Assembly: GCA_004794785.1 (NCBI GenBank)
Contig: SJOL01006391.1
Coordinates: 491,944-555,943 of the forward strand
Direction: 5' to 3'
DNA from: Opisthorchis felineus
Taxonomy: Eukaryota > Platyhelminthes > Trematoda > Opisthorchiida > Opisthorchiidae
DNA length: 64,000 nt
The notes beneath the pieces are model-generated. The model saw only the letters and a program-made list of their open reading frames with translations, made no database searches and was not told the origin of the DNA. This document shows positions 47,901 to 57,825 of the stretch, in pieces. Positions within the stretch are counted from its first letter, which is position 1; every line of letters starts with the position of its first letter. The position numbers and the translations under genes are program-made.

Positions 47901-48249
47901 AAAAGCAGAATATCTTTTCTGGTCGGTTGGCACAAGTTCATAAGTCTCTACTCGTCGACGTGCAACTCATCAGAATATTGCTGCTGGGGCATGCAGATTG
48001 TATGTCGGATTCACACGACTGTAGTCAGTGCGTAGGCAAAATGCAATCTACATGCTACACTGATTGGCTTACTTGGGACAAGTCGGCCGATTACGGAGAA
48101 AAATAGTAGGCTGACTGACTAGGTGAATCATCAGTTTTGCTGCATTAAAAATGTGACTAGTGACCCTTGAAAATCGTACTTTTCAGTCATTACAACTGGT
48201 CTTTCTTCAGACAAACGCGCATTCGTGTCGATAAACTTGTCAGGGTAAC
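44991..48249. other. Mostly featureless interval
   Basis: Holds the LTR-like or promoter-like stretch at 45,220-45,415. The remaining 2.8 kb shows nothing recognisable. Confidence 0.4.
45220..45415 (+). other. LTR-like or first-exon-like stretch
   Basis: More C+G-rich than its surroundings. It has two imperfect copies of a CAGACAG-GTG motif, a CCAATAAAAT signal (45,314-45,323), ACTCG/CACTCGC repeats (45,350-45,380) and a terminal TTCCCTTCGGTGAGTC. A solo LTR (U3, polyadenylation signal, U5) would look like this, but so would a promoter with a first exon ending at GTGAGT. No partner LTR, primer-binding site or coding region was found. Confidence 0.25.
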
Positions 48250-49620
48250 CACTCTGTCTTAGAACCGTTTATAGCTCAGTTTTGAGAGCAGATCCCACAG
48301 GCTCTCTGGATCAAGCTCCTGACTGTGTTGTAAAGATACACGCCTAAGTAGTTGACGCACTGGTTGACTCCGGTCGGCTTACCACGCATGTGGCTCGTGC
48401 TATGTACAGTGTGGGAGTTGAACTCAGCCCCAAGGCTGAAAGCACTTTACTGAACTGGATCCAACTGGATCCATGCGCTGTGTGACTGTCTTGGTTAATT
48501 AAGATCAATGCAATTCAATGTGGTAATTGGTGTTTATTTGTCGTATCAGCATAGGTCCCGGCAGACTGCAGTTCTGAGACTGAGAATGACAAGTTTTATC
48601 AAGATCTGCGCGACATTTTCGGTCAACAAGAAGGAAGGGTATAGTAGTCCTGGCGGGTGATATGAATGCACAAGTTGGACGACTATTTCCGGAAGAAGCA
48701 AATTTAGGTGGTAGATTTGGAGTCGATGCTCAGCGTACGGATAATCGTGGGCGACCGCTTCAGTTGTGTACTGATCATCGTCTGTTCCTGGCCAGTAGGA
48801 ACTTCCAGCACAAACGCTTACATTGAGTTACTTGGAGGCCATCAACCACGTGGCAGTCATGGACTCAGTTAGATCAGATAGCTATCGGTTACCGATGGAG
48901 AGTCTACATTAAAGATTGCCATTCATTCCTGTGTACGCAACTTGACTCCGATCATGCCATTTAGCAAGCCAGGTTATCACTTCACTTTCCGTCAGCATTA
49001 CGCGTAGTGAAGCAGAGCAACTCCATTCATCAAATTCAACAAGTTTCAGTAGCTCAAAAGTATCGAACTGTTCTGGCTAGATAGCTGCTGGAAAAGCCTA
49101 GTCATGCAGATAACTAGGATTACTGGGAGGGTGAATGGAAGCGAGTTAAAGCTCTCAGCTTTCAGAACTGTTTGTCCAAGCCAAGGGCTCGACTAGATGA
49201 ACACTGGATATCGTCGAGACTAGCGGATCCTATTGCTGCGATTATGATGGCGTATACATGTCTCTCAAATATAGGATAATCAAGAGCTTGAAGGATGATA
49301 GAATGCTGGTGCATTGCGAAGGCCCAGGGGATGGAGAAGGCTTTCGCAGTGACCAACAGACGCTCCCCATTTTTGCTGATTCGATCAACGGCCAAAAGGA
49401 GACAGTTGTCAGTGAAACGATGTGCAAAAAAGGCGGAACTACAATTCATTCACAAAATCGTCGTCTTAAGCGATGGGTTGAACATTTTGACTGGTCTCCT
49501 TCAATACATCTGCTAGAAGAACCCAGCGGTCCTGAATCGAACATCAACATCAAATCCAGCGTGATATACCAAGCCTGCAACGTGAGGAATAGTATACTGC
49601 TTTGGTTCTCCAGCCTGTAA
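48250..49620 (+). pseudogene. LINE endonuclease domain and linker, decayed
   Basis: In pieces across frames the plus strand gives GVELSPKAESTLLNWIQLD, CLFVVSA, ADCSSETENDKFYQDLRDIF, VVLAGDMNAQVGRLF (catalytic D and N, 48,655-48,667), ANLGGRFGVDAQRTDNRGR and a terminal LDSDHAI (near 48,950). Beyond it the linker continues with MEKAFAVTNRRSPFLLIRST and VSETMCKKGG...RRLKRWVEHF up to about 49,490. Stops follow QHKRLH (48,824) and SDHAI, and there are several frameshifts. The reverse transcriptase is missing: recognisable sequence 5' of the (CATA)n array belongs to the linker, and nothing matching the LINE was seen on the far side. Confidence 0.87.
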
Positions 49621-49658
49621 GTGAAATTGAGCACAGAGTGTTCTGAATCGGAAGTATC

Positions 49659-50176
49659 TACATACATACATACATACATACATACATACATACATACATA
49701 CATACATACATACATACATACATACATACATACATACATACATACATACATACATACATACATACATACATACATACATACATACATACATACATACATA
49801 CATACATACATACATACATACATACATACATACATACATACATACATACATACATACATACATACATACATACATACATACATACATACATACATACATA
49901 CATACATACATACATACATACATACATACATACATACATACATACATACATACATACATACATACATACATACATACATACATACATACATACATACATA
50001 CATACATACATACATACATACATACATACATACATACATACATACATACATACATACATACATACATACATACATACATACATACATACATACATACATA
50101 CATACATACATACATACATACATACATACATACATACATACATACATACATACATACATACATACATACATACATA
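49659..50176 (+). repeat. (CATA)n microsatellite, about 518 bp, uninterrupted
   Basis: Roughly 129 tandem copies of the tetranucleotide without a visible interruption. Because 4 and 3 are coprime and no stop arises, the tract is open in all six frames, encoding a Y-I-H-T repeat on plus and C-M-Y-V on minus. The large ORFs here are artefacts. It abuts the decayed LINE. Confidence 0.98.
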
Positions 50177-52548
50177 CTACAGTCAGACTGGACAACAGAG
50201 TCATCGTCAACAAATCGCTAGCATGGATCGCATGGATCAGTGGTATTTTGTAATACTATGCTCTCCAGTTTGGCCACAAAGTAGTGGACCATGGGACGAA
50301 CTCACCGTCACACAGTCTATCTGTTTATAGTGTTCACGATTAAACGGAACTGAGCGTTCATTGCGCATCTGAACAGTAGTTCTCTTAGCTTACCAACCGG
50401 AATCCAAAGTTGTCTGTTGTTCTTAGATAAAACGTCGCAAATATGATTCGCCGTTCCTGGTATCGCAGAGTCTGTGAATAAGGATGAAAAGTCAACTGAA
50501 AACAGTCATGTGAAACTGACGGACTTTCCGGCTCTTGTTTTCTTGCCTTTCTACTTCATATTTGATACAACTGTACTAGTTTGGAGGTAATTTTGTTAAA
50601 GAGAAATCTTTACTGTACTTCTGCATTCTATCAGTTTTCGATAAACCAATGTAGCAGCTATAGCGATCTCGCAGTTACACACGTGCACCGACACGGATCT
50701 TTTGAGAAGTTGAGTGAAACTGCACTTCATGTCGTCATGTCATTCGTCATGTGCATTAGCTAATGCGCTATTTAAACCTTTGAAGTCACACTTGACATAT
50801 TTCCTTTTTATTTGCGGCTGATGATAGCGGGTGATAAAAGGCCTGAGGAAACTCTCTTTGTGTTACCCGAAACTGCCCAAACAGTCCACTCATCAGGTTG
50901 AGGAAACGTGCAGTTACAGACGTAATTCCGAGTCACTTCACAGTTCTATTAACCTCACACTTCGCAGTCATTGCCAGTGTTTACTTGCGTGTTTCAGAAC
51001 CACTGTTTGTTTGAGGATCCTTGGTACTAGCATCAATGTATAGGCGTTTCACATCGATGCGGTGGAGTGACTGAGTAACCCATAGCTCGACGTCGTCACG
51101 GTGCCAGCGGCAGTAACAAAGTGCAATACAGTCTACCACCGCGTGTTGACCACACTAGGTGTTTTGGTTATGCTTGCCACTCGTGCGCCATGCGCGCAGT
51201 TTACTTCCGTTCCAGCATCACTGACCTACAGATCACGCAGTGGAGTCCACAGCAGCAAGAGCACTCCAGTGGCTATAATACACGCACCAGCTCTATTCAA
51301 AAAGGCCCGGCAGCAACGCTAACAGATGACACAGCGGTACGGTGCCATGATATCGCCCGGAGTGAATTGCATAACAGCGTGTGCGACGGCAAAGGCTGTG
51401 CAAGGTAGACCCGTAGATGGCAGATGGCCCAGTTCTGATCGAGCGAAATAGGGTGACCGCTTTTTGGCTGCGGGTTGGACTTCTGACTGGTGGGCTTACT
51501 TCATCTGGCTTGATGCTGCGTTCTTTTTCTCCATATAACATTGGTCTTTCGAACAACAGTAATCAGTTTCGATGAAGTTCTAAGTTTATCGGTTTATCTC
51601 AAAGTCCCTTCAGGGTTTGTTCGGATAATTATGAAGATCTGGCCGTCTGTAACGAATTTGCAAAGAATTTCCAGTAAAAACCTTGTGTTCTTTGGCTGAT
51701 GTCTAGACGCTTTTCCTGCTGTCAGGTCAGTAAAATTCATTCGACCTCACTTGTTCAGACATAGCCAGTCTCAAGCCTGATTTGTAGGGATCGGTTCTGC
51801 ATTCCGAAATTTGCCTTGTTACGATTCTATCCTTTGGCTCGGCATTCCCAAGCATATTCACTATTTATCACAGAGAAAGAAAACCAGTTTCGTCTTTGTA
51901 GCGTGCTGAATCATATATTTTAGCGGATAGACTCAACTGAAAACAAAATTTCAAGGGCGGACAATTTGACCCATAATTTATATGCCATTAGAAAAACATT
52001 CCTTGGAAAAATCTGATTAGTTAAGGAACATTTACCACTCAAACCTATTCTCCAGAGATTAAGCTGCTTCTTTTTTCACGTACTCATGATATGTGAGTTG
52101 CAGGAGACATTTTTGGAGCAGTTTCCAAACTTGGGCGAAAGAAAGAATGATGTCCATCGGTTTTGAAATGCATCCAATGCAATGTTAATGTCACCGCATC
52201 TGGTCTACAGTTGGAACTCATCGATTTGCCATCACGCAATATGGTGATAGAAGAATCTGATTAATGTTACCTTGGGAAATCTCGTCGGTACCTACTGTGC
52301 GAAAATTTTGTGCAATTGAAGAAATTTCCTTGCGATAAGATAACTGGATATTGGATTACCTATTCGCGTGAACAGACTTTTCAAGGATGTGATATTTCAT
52401 GGTTTGAATTTTGAATTACATACATGATCATTGGTACTTCATATGTACTTAGATTTGAAAATTAAATTTGTCTTGCTGATATAAATTTAGCCGGTCTACA
52501 GAGCTGTAACAAACTGGAAGACCGACGTACGACCAAGAAAGTTTGTAG
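50177..52548. other. No supported gene; one GC-rich stretch
   Basis: 51,060-51,560 is visibly richer in C+G and CpG than its surroundings, with open frames on both strands (73, 95 and 87 codons) and no recognised motif. It could be an unrecognised repeat or a promoter region. The rest is unremarkable. Confidence 0.35.
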
Positions 52549-52642
52549 ACTTCCGGAACAAATAACTGTGGAAGACGGGTGTTGGAAGAAAGCTTACTAG
52601 GAAACTATTTGGATGTAATAATTATAGAAGATAACATTCCTG
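52549..52642 (+). CDS. Candidate internal exon
   Basis: A modest acceptor (GAAAGTTTGTAG) and a consensus GTGAGT donor flank 94 nt, phase 0 in and phase 1 out. It reads TSGTNNCGRRVLEESLLGNY then LDVIIIEDNIP, with a hydrophobic, strand-like end. No family recognised. Confidence 0.27.
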
Positions 52643-53612
52643 GTGAGTGAGTTGGGGTTAATATGAAAAAATAATGCTTGCAAAGGTGTCGCGAAGATTT
52701 TCTATTGATATCCAACCTTTTCCGAATTTTATGGATATATTCAGGTGACGGAGGTCACCGTTTAAGACAAAACCCATCTTGAAGATTGAAGATAAGTAAC
52801 CAAGTGGGTTAAATCGTAAAACGAAACTCGGTTCGTTAGACAATTCCTCCAATTTTTTTCTTGACTTTTTCATACACTGTGCAGACTTACCAGACTCACG
52901 GATTCGGACCAGAAATCAGGGGAGTTGAAATATTTATCGTATCGGATATGTGGTACAGGCTATCTAGCGTCAATAGGAATGCCTAGAAAGGCTATGGAAT
53001 ATGATCAAGAATGACAACTTTAGTGGTTCAGAGTTGGTATATTAATGAATAATTTTGTGACTGGTCGGTGTGATGGTCGGTCAAACGGCGTACGACCAAT
53101 ATACAGGCTTTATTACCCAAGCAGCTAGCATTCATTCTGGGTGTGATCCTCCAGCATGTTTTAATGATGAGATGTAAGTGTGTTTTCTGACAGGATTGGG
53201 GGTTTGGCACACTACTAACTCTAAGTGGACAATCGGTTCAGAAAATAAACCTTTTGTAGGTGAACACTCGAAATTCCTCACTAAACTAGTGCATGACGAA
53301 AATGCGGTGGAAACTGAGAGGAGAATATAGACCTACTGACATTAACCCAACCCACATTAACTCAAAAATTGGCCTAATATGAACGCAACCTATAGGTTAA
53401 CGGTTGCCTTCCCAAATTCATTTCGCCTCAAAGCACTAGAAGGTCGCTCAGATCGAATGACCTTTATGTCGGTGGGAGCACAGCGCTCCCTTGTCTGCCG
53501 GACAATTGTCACATTTGGGTAACATTTCCCATACGTCAAACGCCTCGTAAAAAACCATAAAACCGAAGTGGCTGGATCTTAAACCGACGTGCGCGATTAC
53601 CCTATGATAGAA
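52643..53612. other. No feature seen
   Basis: Unique-looking AT-rich sequence. Confidence 0.4.
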
Positions 53613-53676
53613 TTGTTCATATTCACACCACTCTCGTTTGAACGGTCGTCCTCCTGTTCTGGCGTAATTATTCCGG
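53613..53676 (+). repeat. Left terminal inverted repeat
   Basis: Reverse complement of 53,815-53,878, with no mismatch visible over 64 bp. Confidence 0.9.
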
Positions 53677-53696
53677 TGAGTCCACACCAATGGGAA

Positions 53697-53741
53697 GCAC
53701 TGGACTCGAGTTTCGCTCTTATCAGAGCTCATCAGCAGTGC
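53697..53741 (-). ncRNA. Complete hammerhead self-cleaving ribozyme
   Basis: Reading the minus strand from 53,741: GCACTG (stem I), CTGATGA, GCTC-TGATAA-GAGC (perfect 4-bp stem II and loop), GAAA, CTCGAG (stem III), TC, then the cleavage site, then CAGTGC (stem I). Every conserved core position is present, both strands of stem I pair perfectly over 6 bp, and the cleavage triplet is GTC. Stem III is only the palindrome CTCGAG: two base pairs with a two-base loop within one molecule, but a perfect 6-bp helix between two molecules. Short-stem-III hammerheads of this sort work best as dimers. Confidence 0.85.
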
Positions 53742-53743
53742 AT

Positions 53744-53818
53744 ATCCAAAGGCCGTGCCGGAATTTGCACTCCGGACATCTGACATGCGAGGCGAGCGTG
53801 TTACCAGTACTCCACCGG
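53744..53818 (-). promoter_or_regulatory. tRNA-like Pol III promoter head
   Basis: Minus-strand TGGAGTACTGGTAACACGC resembles an A box with D-arm. About 40 nt on, CCGGAGTGCAAATTCCGG forms a 5-bp T-arm-like stem holding a diverged B box. Its position just upstream of the ribozyme matches the promoter of hammerhead SINEs. Confidence 0.45.
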
Positions 53819-53878
53819 AATAATTACGCCAGAACAGGAGGACGACCGTTCAAACGAGAGTGGTGTGAATATGAACAA
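53815..53878 (-). repeat. Right terminal inverted repeat
   Basis: Pairs with 53,613-53,676. A 145-codon open frame (53,865-54,302) starts inside it and has no recognisable content. Confidence 0.9.
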
Positions 53879-56334
53879 AATACCTATCCCGCTAAACCCC
53901 ACAACTGAAACCTACAATAGAATTGTTACACGAGAAGTACGATCTACCACGTTACTTCCTTATGGATATTTACTTTGCATTCCTGTCAGTGGACATCAAA
54001 TAAAACTTGGAGCAATAAGAAATGGAGTGACAGGCAAACGAATAGGTTCAGCTAGTCGTTTTAAACAAGCTTATCACGTGACCACTTACCCCCATGCTAG
54101 ACTGAACTGCAACATGGACCTGGAAAGTTCTACCGAACTTTGGATCGACATTTTGAATATAATGAAAATAATGAACTCCTTGAGTTGTAAAAACGCAGCT
54201 TTCTTGAATGTTTCGTTTACGGAGGGAACATCCCTAATCAACCGAAATTTCCATGATATCTTAGCAGACTCTTGGAATTCCCTTTCCATGTGTACTGGAT
54301 AACCATAAGCATCGAGATCCGATATCGCCTGCCCAGTATTCAGCCGACCAATGCTTTACACATTCAGTCACGCACCAGCACGAAAGGATTCTCTAAGTTA
54401 ACTGGCACAGTCCAAGTTTTCGTGGGTAGGTCACAGTACACCCTTCCACACCAGTGTACTGTTACTTGCTTTGAAGTTCTGCAAACTCAAAATGCTCGGT
54501 AAAATCAAATCTCGGCCAGCTTTTAGGAGACAGCCTTAATTAGGAGCAAAATCAGTGGTGGGGTCATGGAAGTGAAATCACAAAACACCCCTATCTAGTG
54601 TTCCCGGTTGATCAATTGGACCGCACGGTCACCGACCAGACTTGTGACAGGATTTCCGGAAACCTTCTATATAAAGAATCTAGTCTACTGTTGAATCCTT
54701 CTTAGTCATGAGTGTTCACGTTGTCTAGGCTAGTTTTCCTCTGGTAAGCAGAAGCATCATTCAAGTGTAAGAACAACTTGTTCGTATTATCAGACACCAT
54801 CGATTTGTTTATTAAGACGCCAACTCTATCGACCACATTAACCCCCGAAAGTTTCCCTGTCGCAGTTAGTGGAGCTGATGATGTGTGGTCATGGTCCGAC
54901 TCTTCAGTGTCAAAATTTTGTAAGGCCGCTTCTTATTTAAGCAAGCTCAACCCAACTTCTGCACATGGATGCAAAAAAGCAACATTAGGATAAAGTACTT
55001 GTTAAAAAAACATTTGTTCGAATAAATCAGAAGTCATGCTCATTTTACTGTCACACAGCACAGTGCCCAATGTCTTCACACAAATGAGCTCCAACTACAG
55101 ACCAGGAATCTTACCAAGTGCATGCCGAATTCCCGTGCATATCGGAATGACGTAGACATTAATTCGATGAGTAGATTTCCTCCGCCGGTCAACTGCAAAT
55201 CATACTCTAAGTTATGGATACCTACCGACTGGGCTCTTTAAGAGACAATTAACAACTTCGATAATTTCGAAGTTGTGTGCATTTCCTAAAAAACCCTACT
55301 CACTGTGTTCCTCCTTTCGTCTACTGCTGGTCAATCGCCAGTAAGTGAAGGGAATTAAGCTACAATTCCACTTGAATTCTCTAGATTCGACAGCTGCACA
55401 CTGCTGTTGACTAGCAATGCGGATAGAACAGTCGCGAATTTTTTCTTGGCTCTTCAACATGAGTTGATATTGCCTTGGAAGATACAATCCAGAATGAAAG
55501 CAATGAAAATGTTCTTTTGTTTAACGCATCAAACGTCCGATAGAAACTGAAAAACAGGCAAGAATAATTAGTCGTTTGTCTGGTTTTGAAATCAGTTCAT
55601 CCGCAATCGAGTTAACACCATCAGTAAATGGAGGCTGGGAAGTTGAGTGTCGGAAAATCTCCAAGCTTTGTGAGAGCAGTAACTTTTTAAATAGTTTTGT
55701 TTGTTCGAAAATATGGCGAAACCCGTAGTGGTTTACCTTCCAGAACATCCATACACTTTATTCGCGCTGGTATGTGAGTTCTCAATTTCGTCGTCATCTG
55801 AACTACCCCATACCCATTGAACAGAGTGGCTCGTTTGTTCTGTAGACAGATAAGTTCGATCCTTGGAACATGCAAGCTTGGCTTGTGGTAAACAAAGGCT
55901 CCATGCTTTTTTAGACTCGTTGTATTTTTGGGTCATATGCTTTTATTTTGTCATAATGATCGCAATACACCTCAAAAGTCTTGTTGTCTAGATGTATAAC
56001 TGTACAAGTGGAATAAGGATGAACAAGACCGTCTCCCACTGGGCTATCGCCTTTGGTTTTTAGGCGAAGTATATAGAGCCTCTCGTTCTTCTACTTTGCA
56101 TTTTAGTACAACTGTTTTTCAGAAGCAACCAAGCGTTTTACCGTTTCTTTGGTTTTCAGCTAGGAGATACTACGGTCAGTGAGGAAAATCCGGTTGTTCA
56201 ATGTCCATGAAGAAAAGTGATAAAGATAAACAAAGGGTGATTGTAAGCTATACGCTCAGTTGAACTCCGCTTACATAAAAATTAGTTTCCAGTGGAAAAT
56301 AGGATTATTAGAAACTCGGACATCACTCCTTACA
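53879..56334. other. No supported feature
   Basis: A perfect 9-bp hairpin, CAACTTCGA/TCGAAGTTG, lies at 55,253-55,275. Open frames at 55,687-55,936 (minus) are unrecognised. Confidence 0.4.
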
Positions 56335-56397
56335 GGAAGTGGGAAACCGATAGTGGTCTGTCGAATGGCTTTGGTCAACCTTATATGTAGCATTATA
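56335..56397 (+). repeat. HHR-A repeat fragment (3' core and tail)
   Basis: GGGAAACCGATAGTGGTCTG then TCGAATGGCTTTGGTCAACC align with 16,417-16,460. The CTGATGA half is missing. Confidence 0.5.
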
Positions 56398-56914
56398 TCG
56401 AGGAAAGCATGTTAATTACCTATCTGTAAGCGCTTCTTATGTCATCCATTGGTATCTGTTCGGGTCTTGATATCAGTGCTGATGGGAAAACAGAGCAGAG
56501 GAAGTTTGTGTTTACCTTGAGTGAAAATTAAGTGGTCCTCAGAGGCTGATTGCCTAATATTTTGCCACAAAATGCTTTGAATTCTTACTGTTAAATCCTG
56601 TTCTCTGTCGATGTCGTCCCTGTCTCTCGAAACAGGACGCCTTAGATGTATTTCTTAGACAGGCTTCTCCGTAAAAAATGATGTGGACTGATTTCCGTGG
56701 AGAGACAGGACCCTTCACTTACACTGGTAATAACAACGGGTCTTGCGCATGCGTGGGTCAAATCCGTATGCCCAGGTTTAATTAACTACTCAAACTGAAA
56801 TGCAATCACCATTTTTATGAGAGTTTCCATATGTTGCTGATACAGTTAATGATTATTATTTGATTGAAAGAAGTCCAAGTCCAAGTACATGTAGCATGAA
56901 CAAAAAACCCACCT

Positions 56915-56972
56915 GGGGACAAAAATGAACCACCAACCTCCGGATGCTCTACAGACCAGGCTACCGAGGACA
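56915..56972 (-). other. Eroded tRNA-like SINE head
   Basis: The minus strand reads TAGCCTGGTCTGTAGAGC (56,963-56,946), a good A box with D-arm, then GGTTCATTTT (56,931-56,922) where a B box would be expected. The spacing is about 12 nt short, so it is a deleted or decayed relic. Confidence 0.35.
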
Positions 56973-57433
56973 CCTGTTTATGCCGTACGGATGCACGAGA
57001 ACTTCATATCTGATTCATAACACCTCTGACAGATGGATTAGCAGTTGATATCTGTTAGTGTTATTAGTGGTTATGATTTCTACCCCGTGCTTCTTTGACG
57101 GTATTCATTGCAGGGACCTGAGGTGTACCGTCATAAGTAAGGACAGTTTGCCTCTCTGTGGACACCCACTACCAATAAGTTGACACTTTTGTACGTCACA
57201 CCAATACTACAGTCATCAATACTATGTTGAACAAAAAGTCAGGATGCTCACTTCCTCCCAGCCAGCTCCGAACCACATTCAAATTCTTGTCAGTCCTGTA
57301 TTTTCTTTCTGAATTCGGCCCCGGCGAACTCAACCAACGAAGTGCACAGGGGGAGTATGAGATGCGGTTTTCTGTCTAGGAATGATTGAAAGCCGTTTTA
57401 AGCCAGCTCAGTGCGGTTGCAGTAACGTGTGCC

Positions 57434-57520
57434 CCAAGAAAAGAGACGCAAGGGAAGATGGAGAATCTATTCGTCCAGAACGCAGCTGAGGATAGCGTGG
57501 AGCGTGTTTCTGTCCAGGAA
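57434..57520 (+). repeat. Short dispersed repeat, arm 1 of an inverted pair
   Basis: Shares about 80 bp with the reverse complement of 57,747-57,825. The best block is GAATCTATTCGTCCAGAAC then GCAGCTGAGGATAGCGTG. Both arms translate similarly (NLFVQNAAEDSV here, NLFAQNTAEDSV there), hinting at a shared coding ancestor. It runs into a perfect 9-bp hairpin, GCGTGTTTC/GAAACACGC, at 57,502-57,526. Confidence 0.6.
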
Positions 57521-57746
57521 ACACGCCCTACGCCATACAAGAGAGTCATATGGGGAATCCGTTAAGTCTTCCTATTGACATTAAGGTGCTTGTTGGCTTG
57601 CCAGCGTAAAGTACCTTCACTTGTAAGGTACAAGGTCGAATGAACACTTGAAGTCCCTACACTACCCATTGCTTCATGACTTTCATTAATTCTCTGGCTT
57701 TCAAAAACTCTTCTGATTCCATCTACATTTGCTAAGGAATCTGAAT

Positions 57747-57825
57747 CGTTTCACGCTATCCTCAGCTGTGTTCTGGGCGAATAGATTCCGCTCATTCCTC
57801 CTCCTCTTTTTTCTTTGCAGCGATA
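57747..57825 (-). repeat. Short dispersed repeat, arm 2 of an inverted pair
   Basis: Inverted counterpart of 57,434-57,520. In its minus frame a basic stretch LQRKKRRRNERNLFAQNTAE precedes EDSVKRF. Its family is unknown. Confidence 0.6.

Larger units (their letters stand above)
53613..53878 (-). mobile_element. Compact element: 64-bp terminal inverted repeats, tRNA-like head, hammerhead ribozyme
   Basis: Near-perfect inverted repeats (53,613-53,676 and 53,815-53,878) begin TTGTTCATATTCACACC and end ATTATTCCGG. Between them, on the minus strand, a tRNA-like head with an A-box-like TGGAGTACTGG (53,813-53,803) and a T-arm-like stem CCGGA/TCCGG around a degenerate B box is followed by a complete hammerhead ribozyme (53,741-53,697). 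Pol III promoter plus hammerhead is the plan known for Schistosoma Sm-alpha SINE-like repeats; the flanking inverted repeats are an addition I do not know from that family. No clear target-site duplication was found. It is non-coding, and ORFs through it are chance. Confidence 0.75.

Noticed and set aside
47969..47975. Minus-strand CTGATGAG
   Set aside because: No stem II or GAAA follows. The same holds for other CTGATGA matches at 8.6, 18.65, 50.9, 58.85 and 59.58 kb.
48240..48310. TAGCTCAGTTTTGAGAGC looking like a tRNA A box
   Set aside because: No B box at the right distance, and the stretch leads directly into the LINE reading frame.
49446..50253. ORFs of 169-255 codons with Y-I-H-T or C-M-Y-V repeats
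   Set aside because: They are translations of the (CATA)n microsatellite, which has no stop in any frame.
53448..53908. ORFs sharing NNYARTGGRPFKREWCEYEQ on both strands
   Set aside because: The shared peptide is the terminal inverted repeat read from each end, not a protein domain.
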